DNA of 64,000 bases, taken from the NCBI RefSeq assembly GCF_001458195.1, contig NZ_CYPU01000039.1, positions 372,093-436,092 of the forward strand. The letters run 5' to 3'. Positions 9,196 through 18,223 of this stretch are shown here, piece after piece. Under the pieces are notes generated by a model. It did not search any database and was not told where the DNA came from. It saw only the letters and a list, made by a program, of their open reading frames with translations. Both the position numbers and the translations under genes were made by a program. The first letter of the stretch is position 1. The number at the start of each line of letters is the position of its first letter. The DNA is from Ruegeria atlantica (lineage in GTDB: Bacteria; Pseudomonadota; Alphaproteobacteria; Rhodobacterales; Rhodobacteraceae).

Positions 9196-10155
9196 TTAGC
9201 CGTCGTCATCGCCGTCTTTAGCCAACGGGTGATGCTGCAACACAAGCTCTGACAGGCGTTCGTCCAGGACATGGGTGTAGATTTCTGTGGTCGCCACGTC
9301 GGCATGGCCCAACAGGGTCTGGATCGACCTCAGATCAGCGCCATTGGCAAGAAGATGCGTGGCAAATGCATGGCGCAGGGTGTGTGGTGTCACCTTTTCG
9401 GGCGAAACGCCACCTTCTTCGGCCAGTTCCTTGACCAGCAGAAAAAACCTGTGCCGGGTCAGATAGCCGGATTTGCCGCGAGACGGAAACAGGAACTTGG
9501 AACGCTGAGCGCCGTCTGCAACCTGCTTGTCCTCAGCCTCGTCCCTGATAAGCAACCACGCCGCCAACGCATCGCGCGCCGGAGGGGACAGAGGCACCAT
9601 CCGTTCCTTGCCACCTTTGCCCAGCACAAGCAGCATCCGGGGGTCACCTCTGGCCGAGGAGACCGGCAGCGAAACCAATTCAGTTACCCGCATTCCCGTG
9701 GCGTACAGAACCTCCATCAGGCAGGTGTTGCGCACCCGTTCTGCATCCTTGCGACCGGTGCGGCGCGCGGCCTCAAGCAAACGATCGACTTCGGCGACAT
9801 CCAGCGTTTTGGGCAGGCGTTTTTGTCGCCCGGGGCCTTTGATCTGAATGGCGGGGTTAGCTTCAAGCCAACCTTCTTCAAAGGCGAACCGAAACAGTTG
9901 CTTGATCGCCGACAACCGACGTGCGCGCGTGGAACGGGACAGGCCCTGTGCGTCGCAGTCTATCAGGTATTGTTCGATTTGTTCTCTTTGTGTGTCGGGA
10001 AAACCCGTTTTTCGACGTTCCAGCCAGGCCGAGAATTCTTTCAGATCGCGACCGTATGCCAGCAGCGTATTTGTCGCGGCCCCCAATTCAGCAGCCTGAG
10101 CTTGCAAAAAGGTGGAAATCCACAAGTCCTGCGTCGCTGGGGCGGCCACGGTCAA
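9196..10155 (-). CDS. xerD: Tyrosine site-specific recombinase XerD
   Basis: A 319-residue tyrosine recombinase. The N-terminal SAM-like core-binding domain covers about residues 10-95. The catalytic domain shows the full set: Arg156 in TGMRVTEL, Lys181, His258 and Arg261 in HTLRHAFATHLL, His284 in LLGHADVATT and the nucleophile Tyr293 in IYTHV. XerD with XerC resolves chromosome dimers at dif. A housekeeping position in an operon, not next to integration scars, supports XerD over a phage integrase. Its start overlaps the stop of the upstream 507-residue gene by 4 bases. Confidence 0.9.
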   Translation of the reverse strand: MTVAAPATQDLWISTFLQAQAAELGAATNTLLAYGRDLKEFSAWLERRKTGFPDTQREQIEQYLIDCDAQGLSRSTRARRLSAIKQLFRFAFEEGWLEANPAIQIKGPGRQKRLPKTLDVAEVDRLLEAARRTGRKDAERVRNTCLMEVLYATGMRVTELVSLPVSSARGDPRMLLVLGKGGKERMVPLSPPARDALAAWLLIRDEAEDKQVADGAQRSKFLFPSRGKSGYLTRHRFFLLVKELAEEGGVSPEKVTPHTLRHAFATHLLANGADLRSIQTLLGHADVATTEIYTHVLDERLSELVLQHHPLAKDGDDDG

Positions 10156-11675
10156 CTGTCCTGCAGGATCAACAAGTTCAGCGCGGCGCGGCGGGCGGTG
10201 TCCTCAAGACCCACACGGCGCAGAGTCGCGATAGCCGCTGTCAGGTCGACAAGGTTGCCGCGTGCCCCGTGTGCAAACCGCTGCATGGTCTCTAAGATCG
10301 CTTCACCTAGCTGATTGTTGTTTAGCATCGTTTCGATATTCGGCGGGACCGGAGCAGCCCATGCAAATCCTTGCGCAACCGCATCCGCCAGAGGCGAAGG
10401 AGAGCGCGCGCGCCCCGGATCGCCTTGCGCTAACGCCGCCAGAAAGTGATTTTCGTCGGATTGACCGGGCACAGAAAGGGCTGCTGTTTCATACAGTTCG
10501 GACAACAGCAGGATACGCCAGCGCAGCTGTTCCGCCGACGGATCCGTCAGCTCTATCTGCGACAGGCGTTCTGCGAACAATTCTGCAAAGGGTACCTCTA
10601 ATCCGATCAGGCGCATTTGCGTCCACACAGTATTTAAAGCCCGGGCGATTTTGTCGGGATTGCGCGAATCCAGTGCAGACTCGAACCGTTGCACGGACGA
10701 GACCCTGTCCCAAACTGCGCCGGATGCGGCCGGAGAGCGCTCGGTATACAGACCCAGCAACTGGTTGGGGGTCAGCGCGCCAATGCGGGTCAGCCGCTCA
10801 GCCGCTTCGATCTGCGCTTTCCACCCGGCTACGTCCCGCAGGTCGGCATTCGCAAAGGCACGGGGCAGAGGGGCCGATGGCAGGCGTTCTCCGATCGCCT
10901 CAAACAGGCGAAAGGTCAGCGGGCTGGGATCATCTGGTTGCGGAAGGTATTCGGCATCTTCGAACAACTCGGGGCTGAGAAAGCGATCCAGCACATCCAG
11001 CTCTTCTGGTGGCAATATTTGCAATGCATGTGCAGCTTCCAGTGTGAGGGCGGCTGATGGCCAGTCTCCGCGCCGCGCCTTGCAGAATATTTGCGCGGCG
11101 TAGTCCTGCGACAGGTGTGGCTTCGCGATCAGCGACGTACAGCTGCGATCCTCGTCCCCAGTGAGCAGGGTGGCGTCAAACCAGCGCTGGAACCTTTCGC
11201 GTGTGTCGGTCGGACCGGCCAATTGGACCAGCGATTGCGCCGGGTCGGCTGCGCCAAGTTGCATCAATCGGTCGATGCGGGCCAATAGTAGCGTTTCCTC
11301 GGCGCCTGAACTGGCAGGTGCGCGGGCCTCGGACAGGATCAGCGTAAACAACAACCGCTGCATGGCGGGGTTAAAGCGAACCGGCACATCGGTGATCAGC
11401 TCAGCCAGCCGGTCTGCATCACTATTCTGCCAAAGATGCACCGGCAGGCCAGTCACAGACGACGACACAAGCCCCAACGGCTGTGACAGCGCCTCAAGCG
11501 GAGAGACTTGGATATCCGGCTGAATGCCCGTCTCCGTGACCGGTGGTTCCAACAGGACAGTCCCCGGCAGGTTTTCCGGAGGGTCCGTCAGCCAATCGAT
11601 GACGGAAAGAGGAGCCTGTTGCGCCTGCGCTGATCCAGCCAGCAATAAGGCAGCCAGTGCGGCTTTATTCAACAT
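10152..11675 (-). CDS. Exported protein of unknown function, 507 residues
   Basis: I do not recognise the family. The first 18-19 residues form a clear signal peptide (AALAALLLAGSAQAQQ), so the product is probably periplasmic. The rest is rich in Ala, Leu and Arg with many short amphipathic helices and no obvious catalytic motif; it looks like a helical-repeat protein. It overlaps xerD by 4 bases downstream and begins 11 bases inside the small membrane-protein gene upstream, so all are probably translated together. Similar genes lie between shikimate kinase and xerD in other Rhodobacteraceae, as far as I recall. Confidence 0.75.
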   Translation of the reverse strand: MLNKAALAALLLAGSAQAQQAPLSVIDWLTDPPENLPGTVLLEPPVTETGIQPDIQVSPLEALSQPLGLVSSSVTGLPVHLWQNSDADRLAELITDVPVRFNPAMQRLLFTLILSEARAPASSGAEETLLLARIDRLMQLGAADPAQSLVQLAGPTDTRERFQRWFDATLLTGDEDRSCTSLIAKPHLSQDYAAQIFCKARRGDWPSAALTLEAAHALQILPPEELDVLDRFLSPELFEDAEYLPQPDDPSPLTFRLFEAIGERLPSAPLPRAFANADLRDVAGWKAQIEAAERLTRIGALTPNQLLGLYTERSPAASGAVWDRVSSVQRFESALDSRNPDKIARALNTVWTQMRLIGLEVPFAELFAERLSQIELTDPSAEQLRWRILLLSELYETAALSVPGQSDENHFLAALAQGDPGRARSPSPLADAVAQGFAWAAPVPPNIETMLNNNQLGEAILETMQRFAHGARGNLVDLTAAIATLRRVGLEDTARRAALNLLILQDS

Positions 11676-11814
11676 TCAGGATTACCGGCTCTCGGATCTC
11701 GTCTTGCGGGGCCGAGAAATCCACCCCGAATATCGGACCCAAATACGCATATCCCACCAGCCCGACAAAACACAGGCAAACAATATATATCAGGAACTTG
11801 ATCAGACGGCCCAT
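11665..11814 (-). CDS. Small single-pass membrane protein, 49 residues
   Basis: A short gene reading MGRLIKFLIYIVCLCF and ending in ILNVE. One transmembrane helix spans about residues 5-26, followed by an acidic, proline-containing tail (SAPQDEIREPV). The start ATG at 11814 lies 79 bases from the divergent aroK start. Its last 11 bases overlap the start of the 507-residue exported protein, which suggests translational coupling. I recall similar small proteins divergent from shikimate kinase in Rhodobacteraceae; no function is known to me. The overlap and a coherent membrane helix make it a believable gene despite its size. Confidence 0.72.
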   Translation of the reverse strand: MGRLIKFLIYIVCLCFVGLVGYAYLGPIFGVDFSAPQDEIREPVILNVE

Positions 11815-11893
11815 TGCTCAACGCTGCCCCAATTTTGTCTTTTGCCATAGTTATAGCTGGCATTTTTCGTAAGATCACGTCATTCACGTTGAA

Positions 11894-12481
11894 ATGAGCG
11901 AAATTAAGCATAACGCCCACACAGAAGGTACTGATGCGGTCTTTGAACTGCACAAAACCGTCGTTCTTGTTGGCATGATGGGGGCCGGAAAGACGGCTGT
12001 GGGCCGTGCTTTGGCCGCAAGGCTGGGTGTTCCCTTCCTCGACAGCGACGCCGAGATCGAATCGGCTGCCAATATGACCATCCCCGAGATATTTGAGCGT
12101 GATGGTGAACCGTTCTTTCGCGCCAAGGAAAGTCAGGTCATCGGACGTCTGCTGGACGAGGAAAAAGGCATCCTGTCAACTGGCGGGGGCGCTTTTCTTT
12201 CCGATCAGAACCGCCAGATGATCACTGAACGCGGGGTTTCGGTCTGGCTGCGGGCTGACTTGAAGGTGTTGTGGAACAGGGTCAAACATAAGGACACACG
12301 GCCTTTGCTGCGCACGGCTGACCCTTATGCGACCTTGCGCGCCTTGTATGAAGCCCGCGTCCCGGTTTATGCGCAGGCAGGTCTGACAGTTGAGTCCGAT
12401 GGCGAAACCTCGATTGAAAATATGGTGGACCGGGTGGTGGAGTCGATGTTGACGCGCCCCGACGTATTGGAACGGAAGTAA
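11894..12481 (+). CDS. aroK: Shikimate kinase
   Basis: A 195-residue cytoplasmic kinase that phosphorylates shikimate in the chorismate pathway. The P-loop GMMGAGKT is at residues 27-34, the shikimate-binding Asp lies in FLDSDAEIE, the GGGAF motif in STGGGAFLS, and the RPLL lid region in DTRPLLRTADP. An N-terminal extension of about 20 residues precedes the core, which is common in alphaproteobacteria. The stop codon directly abuts the aroB start, so aroK-aroB form an operon. It is transcribed divergently from the small membrane-protein gene. Confidence 0.95.
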   Translation: MSEIKHNAHTEGTDAVFELHKTVVLVGMMGAGKTAVGRALAARLGVPFLDSDAEIESAANMTIPEIFERDGEPFFRAKESQVIGRLLDEEKGILSTGGGAFLSDQNRQMITERGVSVWLRADLKVLWNRVKHKDTRPLLRTADPYATLRALYEARVPVYAQAGLTVESDGETSIENMVDRVVESMLTRPDVLERK

Positions 12482-13594
12482 ATGCACCAAACCGTACATG
12501 TAGAGCTTGGCGAACGCTCGTATGACGTGGAAATCGGGCCCGACCTGCTGGCACAATCCGGCACGATGATTGCACCCTTGTTGCACCGGCCCAAGGTTGC
12601 CGTTCTGACGGATGAGAACGTGGCCGGGTTACATCTGAATGCGTTGCGGGATGGCCTGGCAACAGCTGGAATCGAGATGACCTCGCTGGCCTTGCCCGCA
12701 GGAGAAGCCACCAAAAGCTGGCCGCATTTTGAACGCGCGGTTGAATGGCTGTTGTCGGAAAAGATAGAACGCCGCGATGTGGTGATTGCCTTGGGTGGCG
12801 GGGTCATTGGTGATCTTGCGGGATTTGCTGCGGCCGTTTTGCGGCGCGGTGTCCGTTTCGTCCAGATACCGACCTCGTTGCTGGCGCAGGTGGACAGTTC
12901 TGTTGGCGGAAAAACCGGCATCAACGCTCCACAGGGCAAAAACCTGATTGGGGCATTCCATCAGCCGTCTCTGGTTCTGGCGGATACATCGGTTCTGGGC
13001 ACCATGACTCAGCGGGATTTCCTGTCGGGTTATGGCGAGGTGGTCAAATACGGCCTGCTGGGCGATGCAGAGTTCTTTGAATGGCTCGAAGCTAACGGTC
13101 CCGACGTTTCGGGTGGCGATATGGCCGCGCGTGTGCGGGCGGTGACACGCTCGGTTCAGATGAAAGCCGATATTGTAGCCCGCGATGAGACTGAGCAGGG
13201 CGACCGTGCGCTGCTGAACCTTGGGCACACGTTCTGTCACGCGCTTGAAGCGGCCACCGGGTATTCGGATCGTCTGCTGCACGGTGAAGGCGTTGCCATC
13301 GGCTGTGCACTGGCGTTTGAGCTTTCCTCTCGTCTTGGGTTGTGCTCACAGGAAGATCCAAGCCGGGTTCGGGCGCATCTGCGCGCGATGGGAATGAAAA
13401 CCGATCTGGCGGACATTCCCGGAGATCTGCCGGATGCCGAAGCGCTGGTTGATTTGATGGCGCAGGATAAAAAGGTCATCGACGGCCAGTTGCGATTTAT
13501 TCTGGCGCGCGGGATTGGGCAGGCGTTCGTCACTTCGGACGTCCCAAGGGACGCTGTGTTGTCCGTGCTGGAAGACGCCTTGGCAACGGTTTGA
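12482..13594 (+). CDS. aroB: 3-dehydroquinate synthase
   Basis: A 370-residue NAD- and metal-dependent enzyme converting DAHP to 3-dehydroquinate, the second step toward chorismate. The NAD-binding segment VIALGGGVIGDLAGFAAA and the substrate/metal region DSSVGGKTGINAPQGKN are intact, as are the metal-ligand His motifs LLNLGHTFCHALE and LLHGEGVAIG. The start ATG follows the aroK stop with no gap. Its stop TGA abuts the stop of the convergent site-2 protease gene (TGATCA), leaving no room for a terminator between them. Confidence 0.96.
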   Translation: MHQTVHVELGERSYDVEIGPDLLAQSGTMIAPLLHRPKVAVLTDENVAGLHLNALRDGLATAGIEMTSLALPAGEATKSWPHFERAVEWLLSEKIERRDVVIALGGGVIGDLAGFAAAVLRRGVRFVQIPTSLLAQVDSSVGGKTGINAPQGKNLIGAFHQPSLVLADTSVLGTMTQRDFLSGYGEVVKYGLLGDAEFFEWLEANGPDVSGGDMAARVRAVTRSVQMKADIVARDETEQGDRALLNLGHTFCHALEAATGYSDRLLHGEGVAIGCALAFELSSRLGLCSQEDPSRVRAHLRAMGMKTDLADIPGDLPDAEALVDLMAQDKKVIDGQLRFILARGIGQAFVTSDVPRDAVLSVLEDALATV

Positions 13595-14665
13595 TCAGCG
13601 TCCGCGGATCACCATCAATTCACCGATGTTTTCGCGGGTGATGTAGCCAATCATTGCGCCGGCCTGCGTGCAAACTGCGACGGCGGGAGCACCCTTGTGT
13701 AGTTTCCCCAGCACGGTTTCCAAGCCGGTGGTCAATTCAACACGCGGAATCTCGGTTTCCATGATCGAAGTTGCCAGATCGGACCGAGGAGCCTCTTGCG
13801 CCATGGCAGTAAACAGCGTGCCGCGCGCAATAAAACCAAGCAAGTCTCCATTCGAACCCAACACGGGGAATTCGTGTTGCGTGGTGTGAATGACGGCCTG
13901 TGCGGCGGTTGCAAGCGTGTCGTTGGGCGATAGGGCGTGAAACTCGGTAATCATAGCGTCGCGGGCCAGCACCCGCCGCGCGACTGAGCGCATGGCCACA
14001 TCGTGGCTTTCCGCATTGGCCGCGACGAACACAAAGACGGCGATCAAAACCAGCAGAGGGTTACCTGTGCTCAGACCGAGAAAACCAAACGCCACCGCCA
14101 CGACCTGACCCGCCAGAGCGGCGATACGTGTGGCTTTTACCCGGTCCATCTTCAGACATAAAAGCGCGCGGAATACCCGGCCGCCGTCCATAGGGAAGGC
14201 CGGGATCATGTTGAATACGGCCAGCAACAAATTCACATAGGCAAGCCGGTTCAACAGTCCGGCACTGGTCGAATCGATCCGGGCCAGCGAGTCCAGCGTC
14301 ATTCCGGCCCCCATGGCCATCAAAACGATCCAGATTACAATATTCACTGCCGGCCCGGCTAGAGCGACCCAGACTTCTTCCATAGGCTTCTCGGGCATCC
14401 GTTCGAGCCGGGCAAGCCCGCCGATAGGCAGCAAGGTGATGTCAGGGGTTTTGATGCCGTAGCGCCGCGCCATCAGCGCGTGGCCGAACTCATGCGCGAC
14501 AACGCATGCAAACAGCGCCAGAACAAAGATCAGGTTGTCGATCGCGGCAGGCACCCCGCCTTGGGAATAGGCCGCAAAGGCGACCCAGCCCAGTAACAGA
14601 AAAAAGGTGACATGGACCCTCAGTTCCGACCCCAGTACCCGGCCGAGTGAGAAGGACCATGTCAT
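13595..14665 (-). CDS. Site-2 protease (M50) with CBS pair
   Basis: A 356-residue intramembrane metalloprotease. The zinc motif HEFGH is at residues 58-62 within a membrane helix (VVAHEFGHALMARRYG), and the third ligand Asp lies in MIPAFPMDGGRVFRALL. The C-terminal third is a CBS pair beginning near RDAMITEFHAL, which probably senses adenine nucleotides. This matches the SpoIVFB-like, CBS-containing M50 group of proteobacteria, whose substrates are mostly unknown. It lies 18 bases downstream of ssb on the same strand and ends flush against aroB. Confidence 0.9.
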   Translation of the reverse strand: MTWSFSLGRVLGSELRVHVTFFLLLGWVAFAAYSQGGVPAAIDNLIFVLALFACVVAHEFGHALMARRYGIKTPDITLLPIGGLARLERMPEKPMEEVWVALAGPAVNIVIWIVLMAMGAGMTLDSLARIDSTSAGLLNRLAYVNLLLAVFNMIPAFPMDGGRVFRALLCLKMDRVKATRIAALAGQVVAVAFGFLGLSTGNPLLVLIAVFVFVAANAESHDVAMRSVARRVLARDAMITEFHALSPNDTLATAAQAVIHTTQHEFPVLGSNGDLLGFIARGTLFTAMAQEAPRSDLATSIMETEIPRVELTTGLETVLGKLHKGAPAVAVCTQAGAMIGYITRENIGELMVIRGR

Positions 14666-14683
14666 GTTTCGTCTCCGTTTGCC

Positions 14684-15196
14684 TTAGAACGGAATCTCGT
14701 CGTCGTCGATTCCGCCGGATGCAGGTGCAGGGGCAGGGGCGCTGGACTGTCCGCCATAGGGGTCGCCATAGCCGCCGCCCGCCTGACCACCGCCATAGCT
14801 GCCTGACTGTCCGCCGCCATAACCGCCTCCGCCGCCGCCTTCGCCGCGCGCATCCAGCATCACAAGGGTCGAGCCGAAGCCCTGAAGAACAACCTCAGTC
14901 GAATAACGGTCCTGACCAGATTGGTCCTGCCATTTACGGGTCTGCAATTGCCCTTCGAGATAGACCTTCGAGCCTTTGCGCAGATATTGCTCCGCTACGC
15001 GGACAAGCCCTTCGTTGAAGATCGCGACCGAGTGCCACTCGGTGCGTTCGCGACGCTCGCCAGTATTGCGGTCTTTCCAGTTTTCGGATGTGGCGATGCG
15101 CAGGTTGCATACTTTGCCCCCGTTTTGGAAATTCCTAACTTCAGGATCGCGGCCAAGATTGCCGATAAGAATGACCTTGTTGACTGAACCTGCCAT
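14684..15196 (-). CDS. ssb: Single-stranded DNA-binding protein
   Basis: A 170-residue SSB. The N-terminal OB fold (about 1-110) begins [21 protein letters not shown] and contains [19 protein letters not shown] glycine-, tyrosine- and serine-rich linker (about 115-155) follows, and the acidic tail DDDEIPF that recruits repair and replication partners closes the protein. I start at 15196, where GGGGAAAT precedes the ATG; the frame remains open upstream for 16 codons without family similarity. It is divergent from the lytic transglycosylase gene and followed by the M50 protease gene. Confidence 0.96.
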   Translation of the reverse strand: MAGSVNKVILIGNLGRDPEVRNFQNGGKVCNLRIATSENWKDRNTGERRERTEWHSVAIFNEGLVRVAEQYLRKGSKVYLEGQLQTRKWQDQSGQDRYSTEVVLQGFGSTLVMLDARGEGGGGGGYGGGQSGSYGGGQAGGGYGDPYGGQSSAPAPAPASGGIDDDEIPF

Positions 15197-15316
15197 ATAT
15201 TTCCCCGTTCTTGTCTGTGTCGAGCGCGCCCGAATCTGGCGCAAAGTTTCTAGGCGACCCTATACGGCCTACGTCGTGGTTAAAACACAGTTGATGTGTG
15301 CAACACTGGGCAATAA

Positions 15317-15982
<666 letters not shown>

Positions 15983-16004
15983 TCAACAACCATCCCAAGT
16001 CAGA

Positions 16005-16032
16005 AAAGAACCGGCGCTGTGGCCGGTTCTTT
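16005..16032. terminator. Bidirectional terminator
   Basis: A perfect 11-base stem (AAAGAACCGGC and complement) with a 6-base loop lies between the convergent transglycosylase and ABC ATPase genes. The stem ends in AAA/TTT, giving short T tracts on both strands. Confidence 0.8.
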
Positions 16033-16044
16033 GCGTTTGGGCTG

Positions 16045-18132
16045 TTACTCGGCCGCGATTTTGATGACCGGCTCCATGCGGGCCAGAACCTCTTCGGACA
16101 GATGGCACTTGACCTGATGTCCGTCCGCCAGGGTTTTCACCGGCGGCACATCCTTCTCGCACAGCCCACCCGACACTTCGGATTTCCAGCGACAGCGCGT
16201 CTGGAAAGGGCACCCAGGGGGCGGGTTCATGGCCGAGGGGATATCACCGTCCAGAACGATATGCGCTTTTTCAACCGACGTATCCGCAATGGGAACAGCA
16301 CTCAGCAGAGCCTCGGTATAGGGGTGATAGGGCGGCGAGAACACCTGATCAGTGGTTCCCAGCTCGACCACATGGCCCAGATACATCACCATCACCCGGT
16401 CGCTGAGATAGCGCACAATCGACAGGTCGTGGCTGATGAACAGCAGGGTGGTCTTGTGCTCGCGCTGGATCTCCATGAGCAGGTCGGTCACTGCCGCCTG
16501 AACGGACACATCCAAAGCTGACACAGGTTCATCCGCAACGACGATCCGGGCATCCCCGGCAAAGGCACGTGCGATACCGACGCGCTGTTTCTGGCCACCG
16601 GACAACTGGCGTGGCATCCGCTCGGCAAAGGCACGAGGCAGCTTCACCAGATCCAACAATTCCAACATGCGCTGTTTACGCTCGGCCTCGGAATTTCCCA
16701 CGCCAAAGATTTCCAGCGCGCGGATGATCTGCCGCCCAACGGTCATCGAAGGGTTCAGCGTGTCAAACGGGTTCTGGAACACCATCTGAACTTCGCCAAC
16801 AGTCTTGGCGTCACGCTCTTCAATGGGCACGTCTTCGATATTGCGGTTATCCAGCAGGATCTGCCCGTCGGTGGCTGTTTCTAGCCCCATTAAAACCTTG
16901 GCAAAGGTGGATTTACCGCACCCAGATTCGCCCACAATCGCCAACGTCTCAGACTCATGTGCCTCAAAGCTCAGTGTTTCGTTGGCTTTGACCACCTTTT
17001 TCTCACCGCCCCCGAACAATGCATTGGCGGCTACTTCGTAGTACTTTTTAAGGTTGTCCATTTTCAGGACAACACGGCCGATTTCACCTTTTTCTTTCTT
17101 GTCCGCCAAAGTGATTGGGGCATTCCAGTCGATCTCTTTGTACTTCAAACAGCGTGTGTGGTGGCGGTCATTGCCGGGTACAGGCTCCATCAGAATGTTC
17201 TGCGCGTCGCAACGGCCTTCTTCGAAATAGTCGCAGCGTGGGCCAAAGTTACAGCCTGACGGACGTTCGTGGGGCAGGGGGAAGTTCCCAGGAATGGCCA
17301 CCAGTGGGCGCGCGTTCTTGTCTGCCCCCGGCAACGGGATCGAGCGGAACAGCGCTTGCGTATAGGGGTGCTGCATCTCGTCGAACACATCGTGGATCGA
17401 GCCGCGCTCGACTGCCTCACCCGAATACATCACACAAAGCCGGTCACAGGTTTCCAGAACCAGACCAAGGTTGTGGGAGATGAACAGCATCGAGGTGCCG
17501 TATTTCTTACCCAAATCCCTGACCAGCTCGACTACGGCGGCCTCGACCGTCACATCCAGTGCGGTTGTCGGTTCATCCAGAATCAACAGCGCCGGCTTCG
17601 ACATCAGCGCCATCGCGATCACGATACGCTGCTGCTGCCCCCCTGACAGCTGATGGGGGAACGAATTCAGCATCCGCTCGGGGTCGGGCAGGCGTACGTC
17701 CGTCACCACTTCCAATGAACGGGCATAGGCCTCTTCTGCGCCGACTCCCTCGTGGATCATCGGCACTTCCATCAATTGCTTGCCGATCTTCATCGCCGGG
17801 TTCAGCGAGGCCATCGGCTCCTGATAGATCATCGCGATCTCATTGCCGCGGATGTCGCGCAATTCATCCGCACTCATCTCAGCCAGATCGCGTCCTTTAA
17901 ACTTGATTGTACCCCCAACAACCCGCCCGTTCTTGCCAAGGTCCTGCATGACCCCAAGTGCCACAGTGGACTTGCCGCAACCGGATTCCCCGACCAGTCC
18001 AACAGCCTCGCCGGGTTGTACGCTGACCGAAAAATCCATCACGGCGGGAATTTCCCGAAGGCGGGTGAAGAAAGAAATCGACAGTTTGTCGATCTCAAGA
18101 ATTGGGCCGTCATATTCCGCCAATTTGTTCAT
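16045..18132 (-). CDS. Oligopeptide-type ABC transporter, fused double ATPase
   Basis: A 695-residue cytoplasmic protein carrying two complete ABC ATPase domains, equivalent to a DppD-DppF fusion. The first half has Walker A GESGCGKST, signature LSGGQQQR and Walker B LLILDEPTTALD. The second half repeats these with GESGCGKST, LSGGQKQR and IVVADEPVSALD. Each half ends in an oligopeptide-type C-terminal extension with cysteine clusters (GCNFGPRCDYFEEGRC and PPGCPFQTRC) that often bind iron-sulfur or metal. It is the last gene of the leftward operon with two permeases and a binding protein. The substrate cannot be read from it. Confidence 0.92.
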   Translation of the reverse strand: MNKLAEYDGPILEIDKLSISFFTRLREIPAVMDFSVSVQPGEAVGLVGESGCGKSTVALGVMQDLGKNGRVVGGTIKFKGRDLAEMSADELRDIRGNEIAMIYQEPMASLNPAMKIGKQLMEVPMIHEGVGAEEAYARSLEVVTDVRLPDPERMLNSFPHQLSGGQQQRIVIAMALMSKPALLILDEPTTALDVTVEAAVVELVRDLGKKYGTSMLFISHNLGLVLETCDRLCVMYSGEAVERGSIHDVFDEMQHPYTQALFRSIPLPGADKNARPLVAIPGNFPLPHERPSGCNFGPRCDYFEEGRCDAQNILMEPVPGNDRHHTRCLKYKEIDWNAPITLADKKEKGEIGRVVLKMDNLKKYYEVAANALFGGGEKKVVKANETLSFEAHESETLAIVGESGCGKSTFAKVLMGLETATDGQILLDNRNIEDVPIEERDAKTVGEVQMVFQNPFDTLNPSMTVGRQIIRALEIFGVGNSEAERKQRMLELLDLVKLPRAFAERMPRQLSGGQKQRVGIARAFAGDARIVVADEPVSALDVSVQAAVTDLLMEIQREHKTTLLFISHDLSIVRYLSDRVMVMYLGHVVELGTTDQVFSPPYHPYTEALLSAVPIADTSVEKAHIVLDGDIPSAMNPPPGCPFQTRCRWKSEVSGGLCEKDVPPVKTLADGHQVKCHLSEEVLARMEPVIKIAAE

Positions 18133-18193
18133 CTTGTATCTCCTCGCGAGAGTCCGGGGTTCCCCGTCATCTGGCTAAAAATATCCTGGGGGT

Positions 18194-18212
18194 CCGGGGG
18201 CAAAGCCCCCGG
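18194..18212 (-). terminator. GC-rich hairpin between permease and ATPase genes
   Basis: CCGGGGGC, AAA loop, GCCCCCGG: a perfect 8-base stem. On the minus strand it reads CCGGGGGCTTTGCCCCCGG and is followed further on by AGGATATTTTT. This matches a dispersed element frequent between Rhodobacteraceae genes. It may attenuate transcription into the ATPase gene or protect mRNA. Confidence 0.55.
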
Positions 18213-18223
18213 TCGCTCTCACA

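Noticed and set aside
9196-10155. Phage or island integrase instead of XerD
   Set aside because: Housekeeping operon context, normal XerD length and no attachment-site repeats nearby.
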